Assembly (NCBI GenBank): GCA_018136815.1 | Contig: CM030933.1 | Coordinates: 434,001 to 498,000, forward strand | Length of the DNA: 64,000 bases | DNA from: Isochrysis galbana | Lineage: Eukaryota; Haptophyta; Isochrysidales; Isochrysidaceae | Reading direction: 5' to 3' | Shown: in pieces, positions 17,883-29,630 of the stretch | Layout of the letters: each line of letters begins with the position of its first letter | How positions within the stretch are numbered: the stretch's first letter is position 1 | Made by a program: the position numbers and the translations under genes | The notes under the pieces: model-generated | Database searches by the model: none | Told to the model about the DNA's origin: nothing | The model's input: the letters and a program-made list of their open reading frames with translations, nothing else

Positions 17883-19435
17883 GACGCCCTATAGTAGGGA
17901 GGAGTGCTCGACCTATGTCGAACACCTCCCGGAGGTCTTCGTACACGAGGGCCGCACGATCCATAAAGCGGAATTCCTGGACTCATGGGGCGCCGTGGTC
18001 GATCACGCGCGACAAATACTGGACAAGTCGTCGGAACACCCACCACCCGGCCCCGGAGAGAAGCCCAGACCGAAAGGAGTAGAGCCCCCCCAGGAGTCGG
18101 GGGAAACAAAACGGGAAGAGGTGAGAGTCTCAGAAGACGATAAGTACATCAAAAAACTCAACAACATATGGATTCACACAGACACCGACTATCTCGGGGA
18201 GGTCTCCAGCACCGGGGACGTAGCGAGCGCCGAAGAAACACGACGCTACCACCCCCCGGCCCGATGGGAGAATGGATATAAAGGACCCAAGCACTTGGAA
18301 TACCCACTAGCCGACGAGTACGCCATACAAAAAGGAAGAATTGCACTCGATGCGATCACGGTCTCCGACATCACAAAAGCCGAGCTCAAGGCCGCACGAC
18401 GCAACGACCCCCAAACGACCAGAATAGCATGGGAAAAACGCCTAGACATCTCGAAAGAGGACTGGAAACACATAGCCAGGCTGTACACCCTGCCGTTGCT
18501 AAAACACACGGACAAGCACCCACACTTCAAACACATCACCCACAGGAGAATAGGCACCAGAAACAGATTCTCGACAAGCACAACGAACAAATGCAGGATG
18601 TGCAACCGATATCAAGAGGACTCGTGCCACCTAGCGTGGTGCCCGGCGACAAGGAAAATCTTCGACACCATAGACGCGATCGCTAACTACACCCCGGAAC
18701 AGAACAGGACCCGCAGACAGAAAACTAAAGACAGATTGTTCGCATACCCAAACGCGACCACCCCTGACAGTTTGAAAACCCTCTACATAATAGCCTGGAG
18801 GTACATAATAAGGGACTTCTACAGAGTAGAATTCGAATCATACGAATATCACTACATACCTGTTTTAGAATCCACGTTAATAAGATTCACTACCCTGGTG
18901 AGGGGCCGTACCCCGTCGAACACTTACCGTCCAATGCGCACCCGCACGGCGGCCCAGGGTAGAAAACCTAAGATTAAAAAGCCAGCAGAGCTCAGCACCC
19001 CTATGTTTACAGAAGACGACAAAGGAAGACTAAGGATGAGCGACAACCTCGGCCTAGTGGCGAAAGCGATCGGCCTTGCCGAGAGGCTCGAATAAGCGCC
19101 TAAGTTGAGACACATCCCCCCCCCCCCCGTTCTTAAGAGACCGCTCACGTAAACGAGCACGCCACGAGTGAGAGATACCCCATTAACAACACAAAACCCT
19201 CACAACATCAACAAGAAACGGGCCACACAGAGGCACAGGAGGAAGGCGAGAAAAGTCCACTGAGGGCCGGTGCACCCCGCCCGCCCCAGCCCCCCCCACA
19301 ACCTGGGCCCCTATGTAGAGCACGAGGGGAGATGCCGCAAGGCGGGGAGTGAGGGAGAGGAAGGGATCTGGGCGTGGCTACAATGGCTAACCCAGTAGCC
19401 GCACGCGTGGCGCGAATATTAAAAGGTTTTTTTTT
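17883..19435 (+). mobile_element. 3' part of a LINE (non-LTR retrotransposon), ORF end plus 3' tail
   Basis: The ORF end is at 17884-19095 and the 3' UTR at 19096-19435. The UTR carries CCCCT-loop-AGGGG (19308 on), a GCC-GCAA-GGC hairpin, a purine-rich stretch, GGGCGTGGCTAC, and GCGAATATTAAAAGG followed by nine T. A shorter copy with the same layout is at 51501-52250. The chromovirus at 7902-17882 splits this LINE. No reverse transcriptase or endonuclease domain is retained. Confidence 0.8.
17884..19095 (+). pseudogene. LINE ORF2 C-terminal region with Cys/His zinc knuckle
   Basis: About 403 codons stay open from the insertion point to TAA. The segment CRMCNRYQEDSCHLAWCP (C-x2-C-x7-H-x4-C, counting the last Cys) matches the zinc-binding motif found after the RT domain in many LINE proteins. 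The last 70 residues (LIRFTTLVRGR .. AQGRKPKIK .. STPMFTED .. GLAERLE) recur at 51698-51928, which shows selection or recent copying of this part. The RT domain is absent. It is called a pseudogene because the copy is split by the chromovirus. Confidence 0.75.
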
Positions 19436-19777
19436 CTCTCCGGACTTCGCTCTCATTACCCACCCATCCCATTATTAGGCTGTGCGCGTGCCTTAGGAGA
19501 ATTTAATATTATCCTATAAGGCATCTTGACTCACCCGGATAGGAAGGGAGCTGCTAGCTAGTGCGAATATGAGAAAAAAGGCGGACCACACATGCCTTGG
19601 TTCCATTCATCCGGCGCGACGGGGCGCGTGGCGGAGAGCGCAGAGACGAAGTCTCTGGCCTCTGCATAGATATACTCTATTGCATCCCAGGGCGAGAGAG
19701 TGGGACGCCCTGGTGCGACCTTGGGGCTCACTTACCAGTGCACGTGCTCGCTCGCCCCAGCGCTTCCGGCCCCCGGG

Positions 19778-22364
19778 ATGCGGCTGCCCGTCTCAGAGGC
19801 GGCGCGTGCAGTAGGACCGCTCATTGCGTCGATCATCATATTGAATGCCATTGGGCTTGCCCTCCCACTTACCGCCATCGGACTGCTCATTGTGCGGTAC
19901 GTCGGCTTTGAGGGCCACCCAGAGGTGCGCACGCGCCTTGCCGCCGAGCATCACACGGCTGCCGACTTCATCACATCCATATACCTCGCGACTTCAAGCT
20001 TTGGGTCAGCACTGGGAGCGTCTTGACGTTTTGTTGACCATAGCCATAGCCTGCTCCACCGCCCACTCCCCGATAGGCGCTGAATGCCTATTACGCGATC
20101 AAGTTTGCCCCGTCCTTCATGATCGCGATTTTTGGCGTGCTATCCGACACGGTTGATCTGAGGAGAGGGGCATCACAATCGCGTCAGGTGTGCATGGAGT
20201 TGTCCCTGGCTTGCAGCGACAGTGCGCCAGTTTGACGGCGCGGTCATACCTGCATCTAGCTTTGCGGTGACGGTGCGCCCGTTCGACGCTGCAGTCACAG
20301 CGGGGGCTTTCTGCCCATGTTCTGATCAGCGAACCTCTCTGGCCTGAGCAGGCGCGGCGTGGGCCATGGATGTTTGTTGGCTTCTGCGGCGCAGGCCTTT
20401 CTCTGGTCTTGTTTGCCTTGAAGTTGGTCACCACGCCATGGCAGCTGTACGCAGCTGGGCTACCTGGTGCCTTCTTTGCTGAAATGGCCACTACATCGAT
20501 TGAGGGAGCACTGGTTCAACGGGGAATAAGTGCCGCAGCAACCGCGACCTTGAAGCGCGTTGAGGCCGTTGATATGAGCCCTCCCTTGGATTCAGTACAT
20601 GTGGGCATCACAAACCCCGTTGATGGTGTCCGCGTTGCTGGTGTTGGTTCATCGAGCTCCGTTTCCAGTAGGGAAGACAGCAGACCCGGAGGAACAGAAC
20701 GCCCCACCCCTCATGTTGGGAGTTCACGCAATTCATGCAATCTGAACGTGAGCAACTCCTTCCTAAACAATAGAGGCTCCGATGATCGAGCTGGCCCTTT
20801 GCAGTCCAGCATTGCTTGCGGCGGCCGTACACCCTCCACGTCTTTATCGAAGGAAGCTGCCGTGGCAGTAGCAGCAGCAGGCGCAGGCGCGGCCGTGCGG
20901 TCTGCTATCGCTGCCGTGGACTACCAGTTGCGCGGCCTTGGTTCTCTAATGGGCTTCCTACTTGCTGCAGTGCTGCCTCCGGACGTCGCGGTGTGGGTTG
21001 CTGTGGTATGCTATGGTTGTGCAGCGCTGTTGGCTATCAGGCATGGTCAGGAATCAAGTTGTGGAAGAGCGGGCTGTCTACGAGAGTCTACTTTGCCAGA
21101 AACTCGACCAAGTCAGGATAGGCCGTGCCTTCCCTCCGTCGTTTTGGCCCTGGCGCATGCGCTGCGACGACCACGCACCGAACACAACCTGACCACAAGA
21201 CCAGTAGCGCCGATGCGCGAGAGGGGCAATAGTAGAACGGCGCAAGCGGCGCCAGCCGAACATGACGTGCTCTTCTCGATCGGTTGTCGACCCGCCCAAG
21301 CGAGCGAGGCAACCCCCCATCAGCCAGCTTCAGTGTCACCACACCGCGGGCAGGCACAACGACGCCGTTTTGGCTCCCTCGTGGTTTCGCTCTGGCGGCG
21401 GTGGGGGGGGCTAACCACGCTTGGTTGTGTCCTCACTGCCTTCATATATCAAACCCCGCCAACTGCAGAGGACACCTTTGACGCCTTCCTCTACTCGACG
21501 CAGCTCAACATACCGGCCAGCTTGTTGGCGGTCAATAGCGGCCTCAATCTCGGAGTAGGGATGGTACTCGCAGCTTTCATCTACGAGAGAATTGCCCCAC
21601 CTCCAATTTTCGCAATTTGCATGGGGGCGGTGGCACGCTCATTATCTGAAGTCTCGCGATTGCTTGTCCTTTCGCCACACTCGCCTGGCTTCTCTACAGG
21701 TTCCGTGCAACACCCCACGACCATTCGTTTGCTACTACAAACTGTTCTTACATCTCTGGGAACAGGTTTTGGATTCTTGCCCATTGTGGCGCTGGCTTCC
21801 GTCGCCGCACCCGCTCGTGCAGAAGCGGCAACATTTGCTCTCATTATCACAGCACAGTCCGCGGGCACGTTGGTGGCTGCTGCGATCGCTGCGGCCATGT
21901 CCGTGAATATGGGTGTTGGGCAACCAGGCACGCAAATGGAACTTCAGAACCACTCTCTGCCGAGCTTTTCGTTGAAGAGTTGCGAAACGCCACACTTGGC
22001 TTTGGGTGCCAGCTGCCATCTAAACGTCGGCCTGATGCGACGAGGTGGCGGTACAAGTGATGATGTGTCGGGGACGCTACTTGATAGCGTAGCCCTGATG
22101 ATGAGCACCCGGGATGTGACGACGCATTTTTCACGATCATGGGATCGGCTATCAGACTTCATTGTGGCCTGCGCCCTCTCAAAGCTGCTCGTGTTGACGC
22201 TAGTCATGCCGTTGCTTTTGTGGCTTCGCCCCCGTCTGAGGGATGCGCAATTGCGTTCTTTGCAAAATGCCGATGCCGATGCCACAAACTCCCTGGCATG
22301 CCCTCATGCGTCGAGGCCGGAGATATCGCCATGTGTTAGTGGGCTTAGGGCACCTTTGATATAG
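19778..22364 (+). CDS. BT1-family (folate/biopterin-type) membrane transporter, multi-exon
   Basis: Segments: an N-terminal part from ATG 19778 to about 20005, an exon at 20077-20151, and a long exon from 20352 to 22364. The second junction is good (GTTGAT..GAGCAG, phase 0), joining ..GVLSDT to ARRGPWMFVGF. The first donor is not resolved: the in-phase donor is not a plain GT, so it may be GC-type, or I have the border wrong. The KFAPSFMIAIFGVLSD..RRGPWM signature and the later VLTAFIYQTPPTAEDTFDAFLY segment are typical of BT1 transporters, which are 12-TM MFS-like carriers for pteridines/folate in protists, algae and plastids. The protein has unusually long Ser-rich loops (about 110 and 150 residues of the long exon). 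The substrate is not predictable. Confidence 0.65.
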
Positions 22365-22499
22365 GCGCAGTAAACTTAGACCCGTCAAGTTGGGTACGGC
22401 CTTGAAGGGGCCCTGCATAGGAAAACTTCGGCCCTTCTTTAGTGGGGAGTCTGGAATTCGATTGAAGAAATGCCTCGGCTCTCAGCCATAATAAAACAA

Positions 22500-22562
22500 C
22501 TGAGCGTTAGTACCACTACTCCCACTAGCCCGGTACTATCACGACACCCCTCAGCGCACCTG
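22500..22562. repeat. 60-bp direct repeat, left copy
   Basis: Starts TGAGCGTTAGTACCACTACT, continues CCCACTAGCC.GGTACTATCACGA and ends CCCCTCAGCGC. A second copy at 23495-23557 differs at three positions. A third, partial copy with the same left flank (ATAATAAAACAAC) lies at 31894-31926. It may be the terminal repeat of a small non-autonomous element. Confidence 0.6.
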
Positions 22563-22879
22563 CCCGCACGCCTTGAAGTGGTGGCACAGACACATACATA
22601 TGCATCCCTTCAAATCAACCCCCTCGCAAACCCCCGGCTCCCATCATAATTCCCCACAAGTTACAATAATGCGGGGGGAAACCCGGTGAGACGGACGGAA
22701 CTATGTCAGGCGACTCACCGGGGAAAAACACCGGAGGGGGGGGGGAGGGACCTCTCGTCGAGAAGCAGAACGGCCCTTACAGCTCGCGCCGCGAGCAGTC
22801 CTCGAAGAAATAAATGACTGCGCCCCCCGATGCCTGCCACAAGGACGCCTTGAGCCACTCCCTTCTTCTCCCCCTCTTG

Positions 22880-23420
22880 TCGCCAGCCGCCCCTCTTCGC
22901 CCGTTTGCTGCTAACGCAAACGGGGCCCGTTTCTTATCGCACTCCACCGGGGGGGGGGGGGTACAACCCCCCCCACCTTCCTCTCTCCATTCTCCTCCAC
23001 CTCTCTCCCTGCGGCGCGTCGCCATGCGGCGCGCCACGGCCTGCTCTCACAGGGCCTTTGGGGGCTCCCAGAGGGCGCTAGCAAGGGCAGCTCAGGGGGC
23101 ATTGGAGGCTGGGGCTCAGCCCCTGGCCCCCACTGCCTCTCCAACGCTTGCCACGCTGGCCATTGGAGCCTCCCAGCGGCCTCTGTATGCCTAGCAACCA
23201 GGGAAGGGGGGGGAGTCAGCTCGAGGGCAGGCCCAGTATGGGCGTGGGAGTGCGAGTCGCGGCCCGCGCCCACGAAGGGTCGGGGCCAGGATGATGACTG
23301 TCTAGCCCTTGCCAGAGGGCAGAGGCTGAGGTTGGTTGTACGGTCCCACCCCGGGGGGTGTCCGCAATGGAGTGAGGGGGGCGCGAGGCCCCCATTGACC
23401 CCCACTTACAAAAGTAGGTT
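22880..23420. repeat. GC-rich dispersed repeat, relative of 55880-56300
   Basis: Contains long C and G runs, then CCATGCGGCGCGCCACGGCCT, AGCTCAGGGGGCA..GGAGGCTGGGGCT and GCCCCTGGCC.CC.CTGCCTCTCC, in the same order as inside the retroposon at 55560-56315. Open frames on both strands here are composition artefacts. I see no gene between 22365 and 25950. Confidence 0.5.
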
Positions 23421-23494
23421 GCCTCGGCTCTAACCATGTGATATGCCGCGGCTTGCCCCCGGAGTGCGGAGTGCTTGCTCTTTTTTGAAATATC

Positions 23495-23557
23495 TGAGCG
23501 TTAGTACCACTACTCCCACTAGCCTGGTACTATCACGAAACCCCTCAGCGCGCCTAC
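23495..23557. repeat. 60-bp direct repeat, right copy
   Basis: Second copy of the 22500-22562 repeat, 995 bp away in the same orientation, with three visible differences. Confidence 0.6.
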
Positions 23558-24203
23558 GACCACTTCGTCTCCAGGCTCTTCCACCGCGGCAACCGCAAGG
23601 GAGAGCTGAGACAAGCGCGGCTGTGTGGAGACACGAGCGGCGACATGAGAGTCTCCGATAGCGAGGTAGCGAGGGTGAGGCGGCTACCGCCGCTGCCGCC
23701 GAGGGAGTAGTCGTAGTCGATGCAGGCTCGGTGGGCTTCCAAAAATCGTTTCCTAGGAGCAGCATGAGGGCTCCTTCGACAACGAGGAAGCGATGGCGAA
23801 ATTCGAAATTCGACGGAGGAGAGCAAGAAAACGAGGGTAGCATGTAGCATAGCCCCTCACGCGTAGAAGATTGCCATCCGGCCCTACGACGGCCGGTCGC
23901 GTAGCCGCGCGCTCCCATGCAACGCAAGCGTCACGGGGTGTGTCCAGAGGGACCGCCTCTCCCAGAGGGGGAGGGGGGGGGGGGGGGGAGAGGGGGGGAG
24001 AGGAGGGCTTGCTACCATGCGTCGCTATGCAGCCATGCAACGCAAAGCGACTGCGCGAGCGCGCGCAGCTCGTCGCGGCGGTCCGCAGGGGCAAGGGTCG
24101 GCTCAGCAAGCAGCAAGCCCAACCCCCAGCCCTACCCCCTCTACCTGGGTAGGAGCTCCAAATCGCCGGGAGCCCGCAGCGCGAGCCCCGGCGGCGGTGA
24201 GAG

Positions 24204-24391
24204 CCTACATGTGAAACACAGCCAAACTTAGAAATAAATAAAACAGCAAAAACAGTATGTTTTTTGCCGTCGAAAAAAAATAGTGTAAAAAACAGATGTG
24301 CGGGGTAGGGGGGCCGCCCGAAATAAAACAGCGAAAAACATATGTTTTGGGCCTCCGAAAAAAAACACTGTTCCTGTGTTTCACATGTAGG
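24204..24391. mobile_element. hAT-like MITE, 188 bp, with 18-bp perfect TIRs and 8-bp TSD
   Basis: The element begins CCTACATGTGAAACACAG and ends with its exact reverse complement. It is flanked on both sides by GGTGAGAG (24196-24203 and 24392-24399). An 8-bp target duplication is characteristic of hAT transposons. Inside, two direct repeats of about 45 bp (AATAAAACAGC.AAAAACA..TATGTTTT..) start near 24235 and 24321. It is too short to encode a transposase. A hAT transposase remnant is present at 52342-52554. Confidence 0.8.
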
Positions 24392-25229
24392 GGTGAGAGA
24401 GCGGCGCGCCGCGCCGCCATCGTGCGACGCGGTCACAAGATGCTTAAAAGATACCTCGAGGGGCACTGCCACACAAGGCACACCAACGGTACAGATCCAC
24501 AAATGACACAAGACACCCTGTGATATTGTGGTATTGTTGTATTGTGGTCTCGTTTTGGGGTATTAGTTAGGTTTTGTCTAGAGGGCTACGCGGGGGTGAG
24601 TCTTGGAGGCCCCAAAGCCCCAAAGGGCACCTAGAGCTGGGTCCATTCGGTCAGCACTGTCAAGTTGTAAGCTATTTCGCGAAATTTCCGCAACAGCAAC
24701 ACGGTCAATTTTGCTTCCCCCCAAAATACCAAATTGTACCTGTTTGACCGCCCTAGGTGCACGCTGTTTTCAGGCATGTGAGCTGGTGTCTACATCTGTT
24801 TACGTAAAGGTCGCTCGTGCACTCCAAACAGGGAACCACCGTGAACGTGAGGGGATGGGCGCAAGTACAAGAATGCACCGGGAGATACACTCTGGACTTG
24901 CAAAAGGCTGGGTCCAGTCCCTTCCTTCTCTCCTCTTCTCTCTTCTCGCTCTCTCAGGCTCTCAGGTCCTTCTCGCCTCCTGATCATCATCGCGAGGGCT
25001 GATCCGATCCTGCCCATCCCTCCATATCTCCCTCTCTCTCCACTGGCCTCTCCCTCCCCCGCCCCCTCTCTCTCTCTGCGACCAACCTCGCGAGCCGAGC
25101 CCTCCTTTCTTTTCACAGATCAGGCTTCTCTCTGACAACTCAATACTGTCGCGGGCGACGCAACGGTACTCGTCGCGTACGTGCGCGCCGCTCCCGCGTC
25201 TTCCTTCCATCGCCGGGCCTCTCACTCTC

Positions 25230-25690
25230 CTCTCCCCCTTCCCTTCCTTTCCCCCCTTCCCTCCCCCCCCCCTCCCCCCCCGCCTCTCTCCTGGGGGCGG
25301 GGGGGGGGGGGGGGGGAGGCCTTCCACCTCCCTCGCCCCCCCCCCCCCCCGCCCCCAACTCGCCAGAGGCTTGATCAGGAATTTCAGTGCGGGGCGTGCG
25401 TGGCGAGTCATCATTACTGTAATTTTGCCGAAATTCCTGTGTCTGCTGTGTTTCTCACCCCGTCGAGAAACGGCCCTCCTCCTCCTCCCCCCCCCCCCCC
25501 CCCGCCGCCTCCCAGCCTTCCCCCCCTCCTCCCCCCCTCGCCCCCCTCCCTCTCCGCCCTCGCGCTCCGCCCGCCCGCGCGCCCCCCCTCCACTAACCCT
25601 CTCGTCTGCTCTGGCCCTCTTCCCCCCTCCCCCTTGCCGCACCCTCCCCCGCCTCCCCCTTCCCCCTACCCTTCTCACCGGCTTCTCCTT
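25230..25690. repeat. low-complexity C/G-rich and CT-rich tract
   Basis: Long uninterrupted runs of C (several over 12) and one run of about 18 G, separated by CTCC-type sequence. Overlapping Pro-rich or Gly-rich frames on both strands follow directly from the composition and are not called as genes. Confidence 0.8.
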
Positions 25691-26020
25691 CTCCCCATCA
25701 CGCCGCGCGCGCGCATGCAGCCCACTGATGCCAATGCACAAACGCCGAGGGACGAGTCGAATTACACAGCCAACCAGCCTAGCACGGTGAGGCAGTGCCT
25801 GCCTGCTGCCCAATGCCAAGCACTCAGCTGGTGACCAACTAGCCGAGGATCGGCTGGTTCCACTTCCATGCGAGTGAGCCCCCACGCACCTGTGCCTGCT
25901 GCAGGAACAAAGTGACCCGTTCCGACAGGACCATCTTGCACAACGGATAGGCCCTTGGCGAGGTGCGGCAGCGGGATGGGCTGTTGGAGGAGGTTTACCG
26001 CACGAATAAGGGAGGCAGAT

Positions 26021-29000
26021 ATGGAATGGATCTGTGTTGGTTCTGATCGCCCTGCTCCATTGTTTGCAGATGCTGCCGATCGCTTTCCGGTGGGTTCAAA
26101 ACTGAACCCTGTGGTTCTAGACGATGTCGATAGTCAGACTGTGTACGACTGCTCGGCAACGCAGGCACATTCCAGTGTTATGGCACAACCATCTCGCATG
26201 GGATGTGCTCACCGCGACGAGTCTTCTGACAGTCATAGCACAGGTCTCGCCGAATCGGATGACCGACTTGGCGGCGCTTCTGAGCCGCGAAACGCTTGTG
26301 GCGAGGGGGTGGCTGGATGCTCAGCAGGAGCGCAGCCAAGCTGTTGTGCTGGATTGCCGCCGCCAACACCCTTGCAGCATTCGTCGCGTCAGCCTATGTC
26401 AGTTCAGCCGCATAATAGTCCGATGCCCGATCAGCCGCACAGTTGCGCAGCGTCTGGTCTTTCAGCCAAGCAGTGGCAGCACTTGCCATACGACTGCCCA
26501 ACTTGTGCGCAGGATGGCAATCAAATGTTTTCCTGTATGGAGCGGGCGCTTGCCGGCACACAATCGCCTGGCCCCAGGCAGCGTGTGCAAAATGCGGATC
26601 CGGCAGCCTCCTCCACTTATAGTGGAGACTGCGCCCCCAGCACACATTGCACGTCCTCGGATCCCTTTGTCAGTTTTGGACAAGGCAACACGAGTGCGCC
26701 AAGCTGTGCTTCGTGGAGCAACGGCAGTGGTGCACAGCCAAATCACACCTCCCCAGGCATCGTATTGGATCTCTCGGCGTGTTCGCATTCCTCAGCACAC
26801 AAATTGACGAGTGCGCTAAGGGTTGGAGCACCACAGTGCTATCCGGCGGCGCCGGAGCACACACCTTCGTGCACGAGCCTGCCAGATGCACTTACTGAAT
26901 GTGGAGAGGCGGCATCGCGAGCACGCTCGCCTGAGCCACCACAGTCCCAAGACGATGCCGAGACCACCCAAGACGGTGCCGAGTCCAGTACTTCCGAAGA
27001 AGACATGGAACCCGATTTGGATGCGGATCTTGTCGCGGAATCTGGCGGCATGGTGATCCTCTCTGCTTCAGGCCGTGCGCTTTCGGAGATGGCGAGTTCC
27101 GGAGCTCGACACACTTTGTACCACAGTGCCAGAGGCGGTGGCAACGACTTTGCCATCGGACAAATAGTGACGAGCTGTGCGCTGGAACAACGTCGTGACG
27201 CGATCACCGAATCTTGCCAGCTTGGCTTCAATGAGCGTCGTGAACGGGCACGTATCGCTTTGTTATCGCCGACTGCAAAGCTCGCGTTTGGATGCCGGCG
27301 AGTGAGTGGGTGCGACAAGCAAAACCCACACCGAGGCTCCTGTGGCAACTCACATGGAGGCCCCAGTCATCCGATGCAGCTAATCGGCTGTAGACTGAAG
27401 ACAATCGACAAGCAAGGTGTGTGCCAACGCCCCGACAAGCTTGACCGAGTTGAACACAGAAATCTGCTTGTTGGATGGCTGGAAGGGGCAACAGTCCTCG
27501 TCTACTGACGAGCAAGCTTGATGCGACCTGTCTTTGCGCGCAGGAAATGCCTGGTATGGTAAGGTAGTTGCCTATCGACAGGGTTCACTGTACGCACTGT
27601 ACGACTCGAGCCCCATGAATCTGGAGCGCATTTCCTTTCAGGGTGCCGTCGAAGACGCCATCGCCTTTGATCGCATGGAGAGTGGGCGGAAGAAGCGTCA
27701 CACACAACTTTCTATTGATTCTCCAATGAGTACCAGGGCAGATCTTGATGTGGAGAAGGCCATCATGCGTGAGGAGCACGAGAGAGATATCAGGAAGAAT
27801 GCCAGGAAGAAGGGCGAGATGCACAAATCTGCAAAGCGCAAGCGTGCAATAAGTCCGAGGTCCGAAGTCAACGTGCAGCACGAACCCACGACACCGCAGG
27901 TTGGGCCGCCTTCTGATATAGCAGAGCCCAGCACACCGCGTGCAATTGAAGAAAGTGAACAGCCAGTCTCCTACCCTGATAGACACGGCTGTGGCGGTTG
28001 GTTGCATCAATACGGGGTGAGAGGTAATACCCCAGGATCACAAGGCGGAATGATGGCCGGCGACGTGCATGACGGAATGATTGCTAGCGAAATGCATAGC
28101 AAAATGCTGGCCGGCAATTTGCATGGTGAAGGTATGGCTGGCGATATGCGCGGCGGACAGATGTTCGGCAATAGGCACGGCGCACGGATGGCCAGCGATT
28201 CGCATTGTCAGATGGTATACGATGATGTGCATGGCGGACGGATGGCCGGCGACATGCACGGGGGGCGGATGCCTGGCGATGTGCACGGCGGGATGTTGGC
28301 CGGCGATGTGCACGGCAGAATGTTGGCCGGCGATGTGCATGATGGGACGGTCTACAATATGCACGGCGGACGGACGGACGGCAATATGCACGGCGGACGG
28401 ATGCCTGACGATGTGCACAGCGGAATCGCGGCCCGCGATGTGTACGGCAGAATGGTGGCCGGCGCTCTGCATAGCAGATTGGTGGCCGGCGCCGTGCACG
28501 ACGGAATGGCGGCCGGCGATGTGCATTGCAGCCGAATGCTCGCTGATATGCACGGCAGGAGAATGTCCGGCGATGCGCATGTCGGGCGGATGTCCAATGA
28601 TGCACACAACGAGCGGATCTCCGGCGATGCGCACATTGGGCGAATATTCGGTGATGCGCACGATGGACGGATAGCCGGCGGTGCCAACTGCGGACGCATG
28701 CCCGGGGATGTGCACGGTGGCCGGATGGCCGGCGAGGTGCACAGCGGAATGGTGCCCGGCGATGCGCACGATGGACGGATGGCATTAGACGTGCACGGCA
28801 GACCGACAGGTGGCGAACTTTCAGTGTTGCAAGGCTCAATACTGCGCGAGAAACTCCAGGCCATGCACGGCATATTGGTGAGACCTGAAGCCGTACATCA
28901 CAACGCCATGAGAGGCGGCCACATCACTGGGGTGCAACGAGCAAGGTTCGCTGATGATTCCTCAGGGTTGTCCCGTCCTCCAATTGTGGGCAACGCATTA

Positions 29001-29624
29001 GGCTCACGAGGCCTGCCCAGCGTCATGATGAGGGGCCATGTCCATGAGATGCGGGGCGTCCCACTGGACCGAACCGCTACTGAATTGCACGTCCAAAACG
29101 TGGGCGGCGACGTCCACGGATCACAGGGGACTGGTAAGCCAAAGGGATCCGGTGGGCGGCGCCGGACGTACTCTTGCAGCGTATGCGGCCAGCCCAAGAA
29201 AGGTCATACTTGCAGGCCACTTGCGGACCAAAGATTGTTCCAGCCGCAGCAGTCCTCCAGGCAAGAGCCCTCAGCCCAAATGGGTGTCACGCCAAGTACT
29301 TTCAGAAGCCCGAATGTGGCTTTGCATGCGCCTCATTTGCACTCTCATTCAGGTCGAGAAATGGCGAGGGTATACGCATGGGCCGATACTCAACGAGGTG
29401 AGGCAAGCTATCGGAACTTAAGAGCACATGATTTGAGCGCCGCTGGTCTGCGCGCGGACCAACAACGCAATCGGGCCGAGGACTGCGCTCTAGAACGCGG
29501 CTTCAACGAGAGGTGCCCGTCAATCCAACAAGATCATGAGGCGCCCTGGATGCGCGGCGTCAGAGAGACTGTGGAGGGGCAGGTACTCGGCCACCAGAAC
29601 GTTCTTATTGCGAATGCTACGTAG
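26021..29624 (+). CDS. large protein with Tudor-like segment, 9-residue tandem repeats and Cys/His finger
   Basis: Two exons: 26021-27416 and 27544-29624, about 1,158 residues. The join (CAAG|GTGTGT .. GCGCAG|GA) is in phase and makes DKQGNAWYGKVVAYRQG, which looks like a Tudor-type beta barrel edge. The frame is open from 25955 and an AG at 26017-26018 could be an acceptor, so the N-terminus is uncertain. The first 450 residues are Ser/Cys/Gln-rich. About residues 630-890 carry some 28 copies of a 9-residue unit with consensus G-D-V-H-G-G-R-M-A. At about 1,008 a C-x2-C-x6-H-x-C finger occurs (SCSVCGQPKKGHTC). I do not recognise the family. Tudor-like plus basic and finger regions hint at chromatin or RNA binding. 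Confidence 0.6.
28050..28812 (+). repeat. 27-bp coding minisatellite, about 28 units
   Basis: The unit reads approximately GATGTGCACGGCGGACGGATGGCCGGC and varies between copies, while His, Gly and the GD/R-M spacing are kept. The period is exactly three times nine, so the host frame is preserved, and the minus-strand frames are also open for the same reason. Confidence 0.85.
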
Positions 29625-29630
29625 CATGCC

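Noticed and set aside
25140-25885. Overlapping Gly/Arg-rich (-) and Pro-rich (+) frames of 140-307 codons
   Set aside because: Driven by long C/G runs with no domain and no plausible splice structure.
28038-28873. Minus-strand frames over the 9-residue repeat (H-I-A-G-H-P-S-A-V-like repeats)
   Set aside because: The 27-bp period keeps antisense frames open automatically; the plus-strand frame continues beyond the repeat on both sides and splices cleanly.
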